A stretch of 64,000 nt of DNA from Sorex araneus (GCF_027595985.1 NC_073305.1:172318172-172382171); one strand, 5' to 3'; counted from the stretch's first letter, positions 10,136 to 22,154 are shown. The notes: generated from the letters alone by a model not told the origin. Numbers and translations: made by a program.

Positions 10136-10282
10136 GGGACAGAGCTGAGAGGACTGAAGCACAGGCCTGGCAGGTAGACGGCCTCAGAACCAACCCCCGG
10201 CACTGCCTGACCTTCTGAGCCCCGATGCATTTAGACCCTTGTGGCCCCAACATGACCAGGAAGGCCCCAAAGAAAACAAACA
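10136..10282 (+). mobile_element. Diverged SINE
   Basis: A SOR-like order of words is recognisable (AGCACAGGCCTGGCAGGTAG, then CCCCCGGCACTGCC). The tail is A-rich. Confidence 0.55.
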
Positions 10283-10375
10283 TTAGAACAAAGAAAATGA
10301 AAGAAAATGCATTCTCTGTTGTCTGCTTTCATTCTTAACTTCCAACTATCCCCGCCCACTCCCACCCCCCATCCC

Positions 10376-10537
10376 CGCCAGAGAGACAGCACAGCGGGGA
10401 CGGCATTTGCCGTGCACGTGGCCAACCCGGGTTAGATCTCCGACGTCCCATAATGTCCCCTGAGCAATGCCAGAAGTGATTCCTGAGCGCAAAGCCAGGA
10501 GTAACCCCTGAGCATCACTGGGTGTGACCCCCCCTAA
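10376..10537 (+). mobile_element. SOR-type SINE
   Basis: Full-length body. The A-box region GACAGCACAGCGGGGACGGC is close to consensus and the B-box is mutated to GGTTAGATCTC. Confidence 0.9.
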
Positions 10538-10654
10538 AATAAAATCTATTTCTCCTTCCCAAGGAAACTATTTGACTGAGTCATAGTTGCCATTTTTTGC
10601 AACTCAACAATAATTAGCAGTCATTCACATCTTTTTTTTTTTCTTTAGTTTGTT

Positions 10655-10827
10655 TTATCTTTGATTTTTGGACCATACTCGGCTGTGTTTGGGGCTTAAT
10701 CCTGGCTCCGAGCTCAGAGATCACTCTTGGAAGGGTTTTGGGGACTGTATGGGGTGCCAGTGATGGAACCCTGGTGGGCCATGTGTGAGCCAGGCACCTG
10801 ACCCTCTGTTCTCTCTCTCAAGCCCCA
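10655..10827 (-). mobile_element. Diverged SOR-type SINE
   Basis: Old copy with GGGGTGCCAGTGATGGAACC. The T-rich end at 10630-10665 is the former tail. Confidence 0.75.
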
Positions 10828-12367
10828 GTCACTTCACATGTTTAAGGATTCACTTAACATTTGAATGTGAGCCCTGGATCTAAAAAATCTGTTTCTGGGG
10901 GAGCTCTTATGAAGAGATCATTTTCATTTATTTTTCAAACAAAACTTTGAGTATGTGGGAAGAGGAACCGCAAGGTGAAGGGGACACGCACTAGAATGTG
11001 CATCTTTCTCATTTCTACTTCCAACACAGCACCTATTAAGGGTGAAAATTTTATTTTTGAGCAGTGCTGATTAAGAGACAAGGCAAAAGCATTTGATTCC
11101 TCTTTGAGTGTCCCCCTAAACTTTCTCTTTAGGACGTGTAATCTCCCTAAGTTTTCTCCTTTCTTTAAGAAAATAAATAAACCCAATTATCCATTCTTTC
11201 AGAGAAACCATTTCCTATGCCTCTAATTATTTCCTTTACTTTCTTTGGGACTGTGTCCAAATTTTTTTTTCCTTTTGCACACGCAGGGTGATGATGTAAT
11301 TTATTGTTCAAAGCTGGTTCCACTTTCAGCGTGACAAGAGGTGTGAAAATAATTAACAGTGTTAATTGATTTTACAGTTCAGTTTAATTGATGAATATAG
11401 GGTCCAATCTAGTTTTCCCTCCCAGTACACCAGTCTGTACTGTTACCTTATTCATATCACACTTTCCGAGTCTGTCTCTGATGCAAATAAGCGATGCTTC
11501 TGGACGCCTGGCTCTGATTAAGTATTGAAAAGGGTGTTTGGCCACATGACGCGGTCCCATTTGCAGCTCCAAACTCTTAAACCTTATTATGAATGTGTTA
11601 TGCATAAGTTATAGCACATGATGATATTCCCAAACAGGAAAGGCAAAACAAGGATCCTTAGTAGCCATGAGGTAATACTCGGTAGTCTTCAACTGTTGCC
11701 TCGGGGGCAATTGTGTCTGCATATTTGATCCTTAGTTTAGTGCTAGACACACATTGCAACGGTAATTTACTATTCAAAGGAGATTTTTCAAAAGTTTTAG
11801 CTCGTTGCTAAGCAACAATTAGAAGGGAAGGAAAACAGGGAAATTTTTACTGGTTTTTTGTGTTTACTAGTTTCCAAAAAAAGTACTCTTAGTACAAATA
11901 GGACCTGTTTGACCATTTGTACTTGGAAAATTGAAAGTGTGACTTTTTTTTTTTACAATCAGAACTACATAAACCAGAATTATTCTTAAGCACAAAGAAA
12001 TTCCATATGATTATATAAACATCTGTTTACATAAGACAGTTTATACTGCATCTAATTGTTTGATTAAACAAAATATCTGAAGAGGAAATCAAAATGGTTG
12101 GGGAAAATCTGCCTCAGTGATTCTTGCATTTTTCTCAAATAGTTTGGTAGCACAAAAATTGACCATTAGTGAGCTACTAAACTTCAAACATCAGTTTTAT
12201 TATCTTATGAAATCATCTTATTTATACTAACAAAAAACTATCACATATATTACTAGTTTAGATTCAGGAGTTCATGGAATGTAGTAAATTCTTTCTCTGC
12301 CAGTTTAGCAAGTAGTTAAGATAATTTTTGAAATATAGGGGGGGTTGGCTCCAAAGTCCTATTCCTT
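10828..12367. other. 1.5 kb SINE-free unique block, possible conserved non-coding DNA
   Basis: No SINE lies here although flanking DNA holds about one per 300-400 bp. The block is rich in homeodomain-like TTAATTGA and octamer-like ATGCAAAT words. It includes the 13-bp palindrome GTTGCTAAGCAAC at 11804-11816, which fits an RFX X-box (two half-sites, 1-bp spacer). No coding frame is convincing. Confidence 0.4.
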
Positions 12368-12551
12368 ATTTTTTTTTCTTTGCTTTTGCTTTTTGGGTCA
12401 CACTCGGCAATGCACAGGGGTTACTCCTGGCTCTGCACTCAGGAATTACTCCTGGCAGTACTCAGAGGACCATATGGGATGCTGGGAATCAAACCCAGGT
12501 CGGCTGCGTGCAAGGCAAACGCCCTACCCGCTGTGCTATGGCTCCAGCCCC
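12368..12551 (-). mobile_element. SOR-type SINE with target-site duplication
   Basis: Nearly intact with a long T-rich (A-tail) end. Duplication aagtcctatt at 12354-12363 and 12552-12561. Confidence 0.95.
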
Positions 12552-12827
12552 AAGTCCTATTACTTTTTTAATAAAGTATTCAGTCTTGTATTTCAGTTGC
12601 TATGTCATAAAGACCTAGAGTTTCTTAATCGAGACACCTAGCACTAAAACTAGAAGATATTGTTATCAAAAACAATTTAAAAAAATGTTTGACTAGGGAA
12701 ACATTTGAGGAAGAATTTTAAAAAACGGTAGCTTTTTCTGAAATATATATTTGTCATTCATAGTATTTAAGCACCCAGGAAACTGAGAAGTAGACAATCT
12801 GTAGACTATTTTAAAATAGATGTTTGT

Positions 12828-13010
12828 GGGGCTGGAGAGATAGCACAGCGGGTAGGGCGTTTGCCTTGCACGCGGCCGACCCGGGTTCAAATCCCAGCAT
12901 CCCATATGGTCCCCTGAGCACGGCCAGGGGTAATTCCTGAGTGCAGAGCCAGGAGTAACCCCTGTGCCTCGCCAGGTGTGACCCAAAAAGCAAAAAAAAA
13001 AAAAAACAAT
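12828..13010 (+). mobile_element. Young SOR-type SINE with perfect target-site duplication
   Basis: A-box TAGCACAGCGGG is exact; the B-box is GGTTCAAATCC. The body is intact and ends AAAAAGC followed by an A-tail. The duplication aaaatagatgtttgt is identical at 12813-12827 and 13011-13025. Confidence 0.97.
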
Positions 13011-13304
13011 AAAATAGATGTTTGTTTTACATTCATTCTTGGATAGTCTACTTCACATTAATTGAGGAATAAAAAAACATGCATGAGTATTTCAAATATG
13101 TAAATTAGTATGCTATTGTGTGGCTTCTCTTGTAATGCATAGGAATTTAGCCCCCAAATCCAGAGAGAAGATTCCTCTTTTTATCTGGCTTCCTCTCTCA
13201 TATATCCAGTTTTGGCTCTAACAAAAGTTCTCTTTGGTGGGTAAGGTTTTAAATCTCATGCAGTTTTAAATCTTTGAAATCATGTTTTGTATAACCCAAC
13301 TTCC

Positions 13305-13480
13305 GGGCGCGAGGTATGGGTGGGTGGGGAGGAGCCCTCCCAGGCCGTGCTTACGGGCCACTTAAGCACGGCCACCCGGGTTTGATTCCCACGAACTGGG
13401 GGCCGCTCCTGACAGTGCTCCCTCAGCTGGCCTTGATGGTCCAGCCGTGCATGGATGTGGGGCTGCAGTGGCTGGCCCCC
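13305..13480 (+). mobile_element. Diverged SINE remnant, GC-rich
   Basis: Only ACCCGGGTTTGATTCCCACG and CTGACAGTGCTCC are clear. Confidence 0.4.
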
Positions 13481-13589
13481 CAGCTGGGGACTCCATAGCT
13501 GTGTCCAGCATGGCTCAAAGGAGTCCCAAGCAAGCAGAATATGTGCTCCTGATCCCTGGTTATCTCTCGGTCCTTTTTTATTTTCTCTC

Positions 13590-13890
13590 CTTTTGGGGGT
13601 TTGGAGGTGAGTGAGGTGATCCCAAGTAATGCTCAGGAGATCCCAGCCCAGCCATCGCTCACGTTTAACCAGACCCATGGTTCAGTGCAAAGGTGGAAGA
13701 TGCTATGCTGTTGTGTCCGCACTGTCCTGGCCACATCCGGCGGTGCTCAGGGTCCCCCAGGGTGGCACCTTGCAACGCTGGGTGGTGGGGGGAGGGGACC
13801 ACGTGAAGGAGGAACGGAAACTAGATGTAGCACATACTAACATGCGTCTGAACTGCGTCTGAACTGCTGTGTTCTCTCCAGCCCCTCATC
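13590..13890 (-). mobile_element. Diverged SINE remnants, probably two
   Basis: GGCGGTGCTCAGGGTC and TGTTCTCTCCAGCCCC are complement words of the SOR body and head. The stretch is longer than one element, with odd G-rich filling. Confidence 0.45.
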
Positions 13891-13939
13891 CACTTTTTTG
13901 AACAGAATTGAAAATAACATGTCTGAAAAATTCTCTTTT

Positions 13940-14046
13940 CAGGATCGGGGATGTGGGCCAAGTGATGGGGCACGTGCCCTGCATGGGCGACCCGGGGTCT
14001 GGCCCCTGCCCACACAACCCTTGAGCACAGGTCGGTCCCCCCAAAT
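13940..14046 (+). mobile_element. Diverged SINE fragment
   Basis: The head is readable (GTGGGCCAAGTGATGGGGCA, then GGGCGACCCGGGGTC). The body is mostly deleted. Confidence 0.45.
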
Positions 14047-14483
14047 TATTGCTTATATGAAAAACGTTTCTAGCAGCTGTCAACTCCCTATCCCGTAAAA
14101 GGTACTTGGACTCATGGACTCACCACGTCTGTCTGGGTTTCTCCCTCTCTGCTCTGCTCATGAGCTCATCTACCAAGAGCTTCACTGCAGCAATTCTCAT
14201 TTTCTCCTCTGCTACCAATTTTCATTTGTTCCTAAACATCATACAACAGAAATTGCTCCTCTTCCTCCTCCTCCTCCCCCTTTCCTTATATGGAAATATA
14301 GAAATGGGATGTAGCTGCAAAAGAAGCATAATAATGTCTAAGTTAACATTTTTCTTTTAAATTATTTATGTACCATAAGTTAAAATGCCTTTATTCATTA
14401 TTAACATGTTGTTAAATCTTATGCAAATGATTTAACACTGATTGCTGCAATGAATTTGCACCTATTTCTTCTTAAAAAAAAAA

Positions 14484-14655
14484 TGGGGTCAGAGAGTACC
14501 GGATGTAAGGTGGCTGCCTTGCAAGTTGCCCTCTCCAGTTTCGTTCCAGGCACCGCAGAAGGTTCCCCTGAGCATCACCAGGGGTCACTCCTAAGCACAG
14601 ATCCAAGAATAGTCCATGAGAACCACTATCTGACCCAATCCCGCTCCCCCAAATA
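14484..14655 (+). mobile_element. Diverged SOR-type SINE
   Basis: Body words CCCCTGAGCATCACCAGGGG and CTCCTAAGCACAGATCC are readable. The end has lost its A-tail. Confidence 0.7.
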
Positions 14656-14749
14656 TACTAAGCCCCTCTCTCACATCTCCTATTTATTGTTTATATTTAC
14701 TTGATACCATTATAGCATCTTCCTGAAAAATTAAAAAAAAATCTTCATG

Positions 14750-15339
14750 GGTCAGGATTATAAATGAATCCCAAATAAGATAAATCCAGCCCTGCTCAGG
14801 AATCACTTCAGCTGCTGAGATCAGTCGTGGGAGCCTCGCCCTGCCCTCAGGGGATTGTGGACGGCTGTCTTGGGGTTTTTACCCTGGGAACCACAGACCG
14901 TGGTACCTTCCAAGCCATCAAAGGTTCTCAAAATTCTCCGGTGGGAGTAAACCACAGACTGAGAGGGAGTTTGCAGTTATTCAAACCACAGTTGGGAGTA
15001 GCTTTTCAGACTGGGTTAGAGCAGGGGGGGCAGGAGGAGGGGTGTCTCTTTTCCATGATTGATTTCAGCCGGGTTTAAGTACGAGGGAAAGAAGGTCTCT
15101 GGAACGCCCTCATAAGTGGTGCCTTCACTGGAACAAACCGGCAGCAAGAAACGCCCCATGACCATGGTTGGGTCAACTGCAATGGGAGCCATTCTCCTAG
15201 CTTTAATTGAAACAACTGGTATCTTTTGACCAGATTTGCTTCTGCAGTTTCTCACTGGGCCAGTTTGCTGGAGATCCGTATATTTGCCATCAACCCTGTT
15301 ATCACTCTCCCCTTTTAGAGCCTGTCAGCAACATCAATG
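14750..15339. other. Unrecognised moderately GC-rich stretch
   Basis: Minus-strand frames of up to about 80 codons exist, but none matches a protein I know. Confidence 0.3.
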
Positions 15340-15525
15340 AGAATTTTTTTCTTTTTAGTTGAATCACTGTGAGACACACAGTTACAAAGCTGCTCATGGT
15401 CGGGTTCCAGACATACAATGTTTCAATACCCATCCCTCCACAAGTGCGTATTTCCCACCACCAGTGTCCTAGTTTCCCTCCCGCCACCCCCACCCCTGCC
15501 TGCCTCTGGGGCTCCAACCCCTAAT
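15340..15525 (-). mobile_element. LINE-1 3' end
   Basis: Read on the minus strand, GACACTGGTGGTGGGAAATA and GGATGGGTATTGAAACATTG lead to GTGATTCAACTAAAAAG and an A-rich end. Confidence 0.75.
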
Positions 15526-16659
15526 TCATGTCTAATATGAAAATAAAGCATATTGAATTCTTAGAAGATGAAGGACCAAAGGACAGACAACAGTGAGATT
15601 CAGACTGTCTTTTCTTCCCGTTTGCTTTTTGTGTTTTTAAAAATTATTTTAAATTTAAATTTAAAGTTTTTTCAAACCGTCTTTTCTTTGGGTACTTCTC
15701 ATCTGGTTTTGTGTATCCTATGAGCCAAACAGTAAAAAATAAAATCCTCCTGGTACTCTTTCTTTTAGGATTAAATTGCAGAGTTCTACTTTTAATCCTT
15801 GACTACTTCAGACAGTGGTGCCAAGTTCACTGAAAGTTGCATGTTCTAGAGTTAGGCCCCTCATCTCTTTGGAGATCAATTATGTATGAGCAAATTTGTA
15901 CTAAGTCACTCTGAATCATTCCACAGTAAATATTTTATGGATTGGAGGCTATGATGAATTACCTTCTTACTTTGAAAAACAAATCTACTTTGTCTTGGTT
16001 TTGAGGATGGCAGATTTAAAAAAGAACACTTTTACTTTTGATGAACCTGTGTCAGATCATCAGAAACCTCAGCAAAAGCAATTGGCTTCCGCTATATCCA
16101 ATACGGTACACAAAAAATTCGAGGAGGTAGAAGAGCACTGGGAAAACTTGGTTTTGTGTGTAGTTGAAAATAAAATATATGCTATTTTCAATGGGTTCCC
16201 CCCCAAAAGGAAAAGAAATCCATGTGTACACCTACCATAATGAAAATTAAACAAAACCAATGGGGGGAAAAAATTAGGAGTAGGTAGAGGAAAAAGAAAG
16301 ATAATCCACAAAGGGAAGATAAATAACTATATTTTGTTTTTTTTTTTAAATTCTTTTATTTCTTTTATTTATTCTTTTTTCCCCCTTAATTAAAAAAACC
16401 ATATTTTGACAGTTAATTTCTCATAGCAGTAGTGGAAGCAGGGAATGGTTAAGTATCTTTGAAGACCTTGTAGAGTGCAAGAGCGCCTAGGAAGGAATTC
16501 TCACCTCCTGCGGTGGTGATTTGGTCATAGCACCTTAATAAGTGTTTCTTAACCACAGAAACACTGTGTGCTCCGCTACCTTGTAGCACAATAATGGATA
16601 TTAATTCCCAAGCACTCAAGGTCATAAGTCTAATTTTGTTCTCAACTGATACCCACTTC
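15526..16659. other. AT-rich unique DNA
   Basis: An 81-codon frame starts at 15995 but matches nothing I recognise, so it is not called as a gene. A T-rich low-complexity tract lies at 16333-16390. Confidence 0.4.
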
Positions 16660-16832
16660 TTTTTTTATGGCGGGGAGTGGGGGGGGGGGAGTGTACGAAG
16701 GTCTTACTCCTGGTTCTGGCTCTACACTGGGAGATCACTCCTGCCAGACTTGTGCAACTCTATGTGGTTCCAGTGAGCTGCATCAGCTGCATGCAAGGCT
16801 GGACCATTTGTTGTACTATTCCTCTGGCTCAA
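16660..16832 (-). mobile_element. Diverged SOR-type SINE
   Basis: TTACTCCTGGTTCTGGCTC and GCATGCAAGGCTGGACC are complement words of the body and head. Confidence 0.7.
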
Positions 16833-17221
16833 CATTCATTTTTTAACTATTTTTTTAACTGACCGTTTACATATCATAACTATCTCTGGGATTATATAAA
16901 TACACTACTCTGACACCTAGTAACCTTTATATTTTGCACACGTTGATAGTCCTATATCAAAGCAAAAAGCCTCTGAATAAACAAAATGCATTTATGAATA
17001 AAATATACTAGGGCTAATATATTTGAACTATTCACTGTTCAAACTAAATTGTGAATAGATTTTTTTACTTAAACATATAAAGAGCAAAAACTTTGACCCT
17101 ATTAATGTCAAACTAGTAATTACTAAATATCTATCCATGGGCAACTCCGGACAAGCATACACACACATTAACATGAAGCTAAATGTTTTAAAATATGAAA
17201 TTGTTTAAAAACTCAACTGTC

Positions 17222-17418
17222 GGGGCTGGAGCGATAGCACAGCGGGTAGGGCGTTTGCCTTGCATGCGGCCAACCCGGGTTCGATTCCCAGCATCCCATA
17301 TGGTCCCCTGAGTACCGCCAGGAGAGATTCCTGAGTGCAGAGCCAGGGGTAACCCCTGTGCAGAGCCAGGTGTGACCTGAAAAGCAAAAAAACAAACAAA
17401 CAAACAAAAAAAAACCTG
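17222..17418 (+). mobile_element. Young SOR-type SINE with target-site duplication
   Basis: Near-consensus, with both Pol III boxes exact (TAGCACAGCGGG, GGTTCGATTCC) and an (AAAC)n tail. Duplication tcaactgtc at 17213-17221 and 17419-17427. Confidence 0.97.
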
Positions 17419-17563
17419 TCAACTGTCATGAGTTGGCAGTGTGACTGCAATACAAACTTTCACATTGTGCTCAACAAGTTTCAAATTTTTTTGTTATAAA
17501 GCATTCATTTATTGTATCTAGAAAATACCTATCTTATACCTAGATAGACAGATATTATATTAT

Positions 17564-17565
17564 AT

Positions 17566-17604
<39 letters not shown>

Positions 17605-17767
17605 TTTTTGTTTCTGGGTCACACCCAGCGATGCACACACCCTGGCTCATGCACTCAGGAATCACTCTTGGCGGTGCTCGGAGGACCATATGGGATGCTG
17701 GGAATCAAACCCAGGTCAGCTGCGTGCAAGGCAAACGCCCTACCCGTTGTGCTATCTCTCCAGCCCC
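17564..17767 (-). mobile_element. SOR-type SINE with (AAAT)n tail
   Basis: About eleven TTTA units (17564-17606) form the tail. The rest is near consensus except a short deletion around 17632. Confidence 0.93.
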
Positions 17768-18837
17768 TCCCACTGATCTTTTTAAGAGACCTCTTTAGAG
17801 TCTGGTTTATTCCAAATTAGAATAATCAAAGAAGAAATCTTCCACACTGGCAAAGCAGGGAAAGAATTCAGAAATTCACCTAGGGTTGTACCATAAAAAA
17901 CAAAACAAAACAAAAAACCTGTTAGTATAGAAAAGAGCTGTTTACTTTTTTACTTCCTGGATTTTTTAAAAAGAATTAAATTCGTGAACAGTAAGAGCCC
18001 TCCCCCCCCAGGTTCCCCCAAGGGGACAATTAAATGAAAACAGTGGGAGCCCAGTCTTGACTTGGAGAAGTACAATATTCTGAAGTATAAAGGAGTGCTT
18101 TTGAAAAGAGAGGTGAGAAAACCTTTGTTCCTGTTGAATGGTAACATTGTGGCTAACATCCAGGAGACCTTAGCTAGAAGACACCGTGGGGTTTCGAAAG
18201 GCTTAGATTTGGAAGTCAACCAAAGTGTGTTTTGATTGATGGTGAAAAGTAACTGTGATTATCCAGTTAATGGTCAGCTTGAGCTGTGAAGAGGACTGAG
18301 CATAAAGTCCTCTGCATAGACACTAAAGAAGAATCCCGGGACTGAGAAGAAGCATTTTTTCATTCACTGAAGGAAATCTGTGCATCTGCTTTATGTGTTC
18401 ATGGCATTTCACATGCAGCATGTGATGTTTGAGAGCTGCCAAAAGAACCAAACACCAATTTAAAGAAAAGTAGGAGCGGGGCTTGTGTAAGGTATATAGC
18501 TGGCAAGAATTTTGAGTGTTCGCGTATATAAAGTACATATATATAGCATATATATGTATATATTTAAATTATACCAGGTATATTAGTGTATATTTGTATA
18601 TTTTTATATATACAGTAATATAAAGGGAAAAAGCACCCTAGTGAATTGGTTGTTACTGAGAATGCTGTCTGGTGGCGCTGGCAGGGGAAAACAAACTGTC
18701 CAAGGTGACTAATGATGGAACTAGTACAGAGCGAGGCTATCCAAAATATTAGAGTTTTAAGAGTCCTTTATATATTCTTGATATTGTATGTAAGATACCT
18801 GATCTGCAAATATTTTCTCCCATTCTGTAGATTTCTC
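17768..18837. other. Unique DNA with an AT-rich core
   Basis: No gene recognised. 18530-18625 is a TA-rich low-complexity tract. Confidence 0.45.
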
Positions 18838-18990
18838 CTTCCTTCCTTCCTTCCTTCCTTCCTTCCTTCCTTCCTTCCTTCCTTCCTTCCTCCCTTCCTT
18901 CCTTCCTTCCTTCCTTCCTTCCTTCCTTCCTTCCTTCCTTCTTCTCCCCCCTTCTCTCTTCCTTCCTTGCTTCCTCTTCCCCCAAAAATC
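18838..18990. repeat. (TTCC)n microsatellite
   Basis: A TTCC array with interruptions, running into a short SINE-like remnant at 18991-19042 (GTACATGCAAGGCAAGAT, CTGAGCTACATCCCTAGCCC). It is probably the expanded tail of that minus-strand SINE. Confidence 0.92.
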
Positions 18991-19547
18991 AACCCAGGGT
19001 ACATGCAAGGCAAGATTTCTATCTGAGCTACATCCCTAGCCCCATATTTTTCCCTTCTACTTTCTATAATTTAACTCTTATATTTGTGTCATTGGTTTAT
19101 TCTGAGTACATTTTTTGTATATAAAGGAGGGATGTAAATGCCTTTATTATGTAAATATTATGTAAATATCCTATTATCCTTACTTCAATTGATGAAAAGA
19201 CCATTTTTGGCTCACTTGATGAACATGTATGGACTTCCATTATATTTCATTGGTCTATAAGTGTATTATTAGGCTAAACCATACTGATATTACTATCACT
19301 TTTCTAATACATTTCAAAATTTCATTTTCAGATTATTCATTCTTACTGTGCAGAAATGTAATTGACTTTCACATCTTGATTTTATATCCTTCAACTTAAT
19401 TTACTTGCTTTGCTGTTTTTATCTAGTGATTTAGAATAATGCCTTTCACATTTCTTTTAAAGCTAGTGATTTTCTTGTCATCAGCTCATTTTTATCTAGA
19501 AAGCTCATGAGGATCCCCTCAAATATGAAACTTTGCCTAGCAAATAA

Positions 19548-19720
19548 TTTTTTTTTCCCTTTTGGGTCACACCCAGTGACGCACAGGGGTTACCCCTGGC
19601 TCATGCACTGAGGAATTACTCCTGGCAGTGCTCAGGGACCATATGGGACGCAGGGAATCAAACCTGGGTCGGCCATGTGCAAGGCAAATGATGTACCTGC
19701 TGTGCTATTGCTCCAGCCCC
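19548..19720 (-). mobile_element. SOR-type SINE
   Basis: Near full length. The element ends at CTCCAGCCCC, 50 bp before the solo LTR. No target duplication could be assigned. Confidence 0.92.
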
Positions 19721-20085
19721 GCTACCCCTCTTTTTATTCCTAGCACTATACCTTGGCACATATCCACTCAAACTGATGTAGGCAGGTAGATAGGGAAAGG
19801 CCCTTGGCAATGAAACAGATGAACAAAGTCTCTGGGAAAGAGAAACCTGAGACTGACCCACCTTGTGGATACAGAAAACAGACCTGATAAGACCTTCAGT
19901 GACCCTGATGAGGTTGGACCCCTCCCCACGAAGTTCCTCAATTCCCTAGACCTCTCCCTTAATCTGATTAAAATGTGATCCAGCCTAAAGAAGACCGTCA
20001 CCACTCCCAATCTCCCTGGTAACCTCCTTAGCAATGGGCTTTTACCTGGAAAGAAGCCCCACGTGGGAGCAGGTTGGAGAAACCC

Positions 20086-20091
20086 TATAAA
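20086..20091 (+). promoter_or_regulatory. LTR TATA box
   Basis: TATAAA in CCCTATAAAGGCC inside the solo LTR. Transcription would start about 25-30 bp downstream. Confidence 0.7.
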
Positions 20092-20338
20092 GGCCACCTT
20101 GAACAAAGGAAGTGCGCGCATATGCTGCCTGAGCCCATGTGCTGCTTGTGCCCACGTGGCACATGTGGTGCCCGAGCACATGTGTCGCCTGCATCTTCCC
20201 CCTTGAGATCATGTCCAGTGCTAGGATGTGTGTAAAGCTCTCTCCATCCTTGGAGGAGCCCACGTTCTTTCTTGAGCATGTTACTCCTGCTGTTTTTCTT
20301 TTCCACTTATCCCTTCCTCCTTCCCTCAGAAACCTCTG

Positions 20339-20344
20339 AATAAA
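20339..20344 (+). terminator. LTR polyadenylation signal
   Basis: AATAAA in the LTR, followed by a U/GU-containing stretch (TCACTGTCTGCTCC). Confidence 0.7.
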
Positions 20345-20496
20345 ATCTATTACTTCACTGTCTGCTCCTGAGATTCTTTTCCGAGAGCGAAGACAAGAAC
20401 CCAGTAACTCTGGGTCCCGGGTGGTAGAGGCGGCTGGGGAAGAAAGTGACCGTCTTTCTCCTTCACGGAAGTCATCCGTGGGGCCCACCGACATCA

Positions 20497-20827
20497 AAAC
20501 AACCCTTTTATGCCCGAATTTACTCTGTAAAGGCAGCTGTGTCAGAAAGGGAGATTGGAGAAGTGCATATCTGGAACTCTTTCCAAAGCTGCTCTTCTGT
20601 TTTCTTGTCCCTTGGACTGGCTCTCTGAGGAGTCCCCGGCATCACAGCACGTCCCCCTTCACTCACCTGCAGCGGTCACTCTTCTTCCATAAGGCCTCCA
20701 ACATTCTGCTGTTCCTCCGCTCTTACAATTAGCAGCTGCTCAAGTCCCAGGAATAAAAATTCTTTCACCTGTGCTACATAATTTCTGAGAATTAGCTACT
20801 TGCACAAAATTTGTTCATAAACTTCTC
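20497..20827. other. Unrecognised sequence downstream of the LTR
   Basis: No retroviral or cellular gene recognised. Confidence 0.35.
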
Positions 20828-20990
20828 CAGCTTCTCCAGAGAAGGCAAGCCTTGCACATGGTTGCCTCAGGCACAATCTTTTGTGCTCCCAAGCACTGCC
20901 AGGTGTAATCCCTGAGTGCACACCCGGGAGTAAGCCTTGAACACTACCAGGTACGATCCCTAAACAAACAAACAAACAAACAAAAAACAA
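20828..20990 (+). mobile_element. Diverged SOR-type SINE
   Basis: AGCACTGCCAGGTGTAATCC and CTGAGTGCACACCCGGGAG are body words. The tail is (AAAC)n. Confidence 0.7.
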
Positions 20991-21782
20991 AAAGAAAGAA
21001 AGAAAAAAAACCCAAAAATTCTCCAAGAAAATTCTCCAAGCCTCCTATACCATCAATGTTGATCTCGATCCATTACTCTCATGGGTCCACTGAGTATAAC
21101 TGGTGTTCTGGATGGCTTGGCCCCACACTCACCTGCATTCTAGGAAGCATGGCTCAGGAGACAAATGGTTTCCAAAAATGAATCTCCAACTTTTTTTCCC
21201 CCCCAAAAAATATAAAAATATTCACATCATAAGCTACATCACCATTACTCCAAACAACCTTTTCACACTTTATCCTCTTTAGCTCTCTCCTACATTTCAA
21301 ATAGCCTGAACCTAAACTTTGACCATCCTTCTCCCCAGCTCCGGTTTCTTCTCTCTTTGCTTTACCATTTTGCTCTGTACTACTCTAGCAAGCAAGTCCG
21401 AGACGAAAACAAAGAACCAACTCACTCCCCTCTAAGTACCACATCAGGCCTCTAGGGTATCTACAGGCTCTGATAACTTCCTGTCCACCCTTAAGCTCAA
21501 AAGAGATGAATATCTTGACTTTTACTTTCAGCATGATTCCATTTTTAGGTATTAAAAAATTGTGGTGCTAGAATCATGTGTGTGTGTACATGCAACGCTT
21601 GTGCTGTTCTCTCACCCGTGCTACATCAGTGGTCCAGATTTTATTTTAAATTATGACTCCATTTCTTTCAAGAATTTTCTGGAGAACAATGTTACTGTTT
21701 GATAAAAGGAAAGCAATATCCCGATTTTGTATTATTTCTAGTGTTTAATGTCAGGGCTTTTGGTATTGTTAGAAAAATCTTT
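20991..21782. other. Unique or old-repeat DNA, nothing recognised
   Basis: A T/C-rich stretch with no convincing coding frame. Confidence 0.4.
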
Positions 21783-21954
21783 TTTCTTTTTCTTTGTGGG
21801 TCATACCCAGAGATGCTCAGGGGTTACTTCTGACTCTGCACTCAGGAATTACTTCTGGCGGTCTTTGGGGGACTTTAGGGGATGCCAGGGATCGAACCCG
21901 GGTCAGCCGCGTGCAAGGCAAACGCCCTAGCCACTGAACTGTCACTCCAGTCCC
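21783..21954 (-). mobile_element. SOR-type SINE with target-site duplication
   Basis: Duplication tagaaaaatctt before and tagaacaatctt after (one mismatch). B-box complement GGGATCGAACCCGGGT is intact. Confidence 0.93.
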
Positions 21955-22154
21955 TAGAACAATCTTAAAAAGGGAAAAGATACTGTCAATTTCAGGGATT
22001 TTCTAGGAATTTATGGCAGAATTTAATCCACAAATCTCTTCATTCAAAATCTACACACTCATTTGCAACATGACTTTATTGCCCCTCCCATCCAAAGGGA
22101 GAGTCTATTTTATCAACCCCCTTGACCTTGGGGATTACCTGGGATTAGCTTTGG

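Larger units (their letters stand above)
19774..20496 (+). mobile_element. Solo LTR of an endogenous retrovirus (ERV1-like)
   Basis: The 723-bp unit begins TGATG and ends CATCA (5-bp terminal inverted repeat). It is flanked by the 4-bp duplication AAAC (19770-19773 and 20497-20500), the size expected for gammaretrovirus-like elements. A TATA box (20086-20091) is followed 248 bp later by AATAAA (20339-20344), giving U3-R-U5 order on the plus strand. No gag, pol or env sequence is adjacent, so it is the product of LTR-LTR recombination. The class call is inferred from the duplication size and layout only. Confidence 0.85.

Noticed and set aside
12345..12641. Recurrent predicted peptides of the form HRGYSWLCTQELLLAVLRGP...GMLGIEPG
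   Set aside because: They are translations of the SOR SINE body in different frames, not a protein family.
15016..15255. 80-codon minus frame
   Set aside because: No recognisable motif and no supporting gene structure.
15995..16240. 81-codon plus-strand frame (MVLRMADLKKNTFTFDEPV start)
   Set aside because: Composition is protein-like, but I recognise no family and see no promoter, splice sites or poly(A) tail. A pseudogene fragment is possible; a protein search would settle it.
19774..20496. Full-length provirus
   Set aside because: Only one LTR with matching 4-bp duplications on both sides; no internal retroviral genes nearby.
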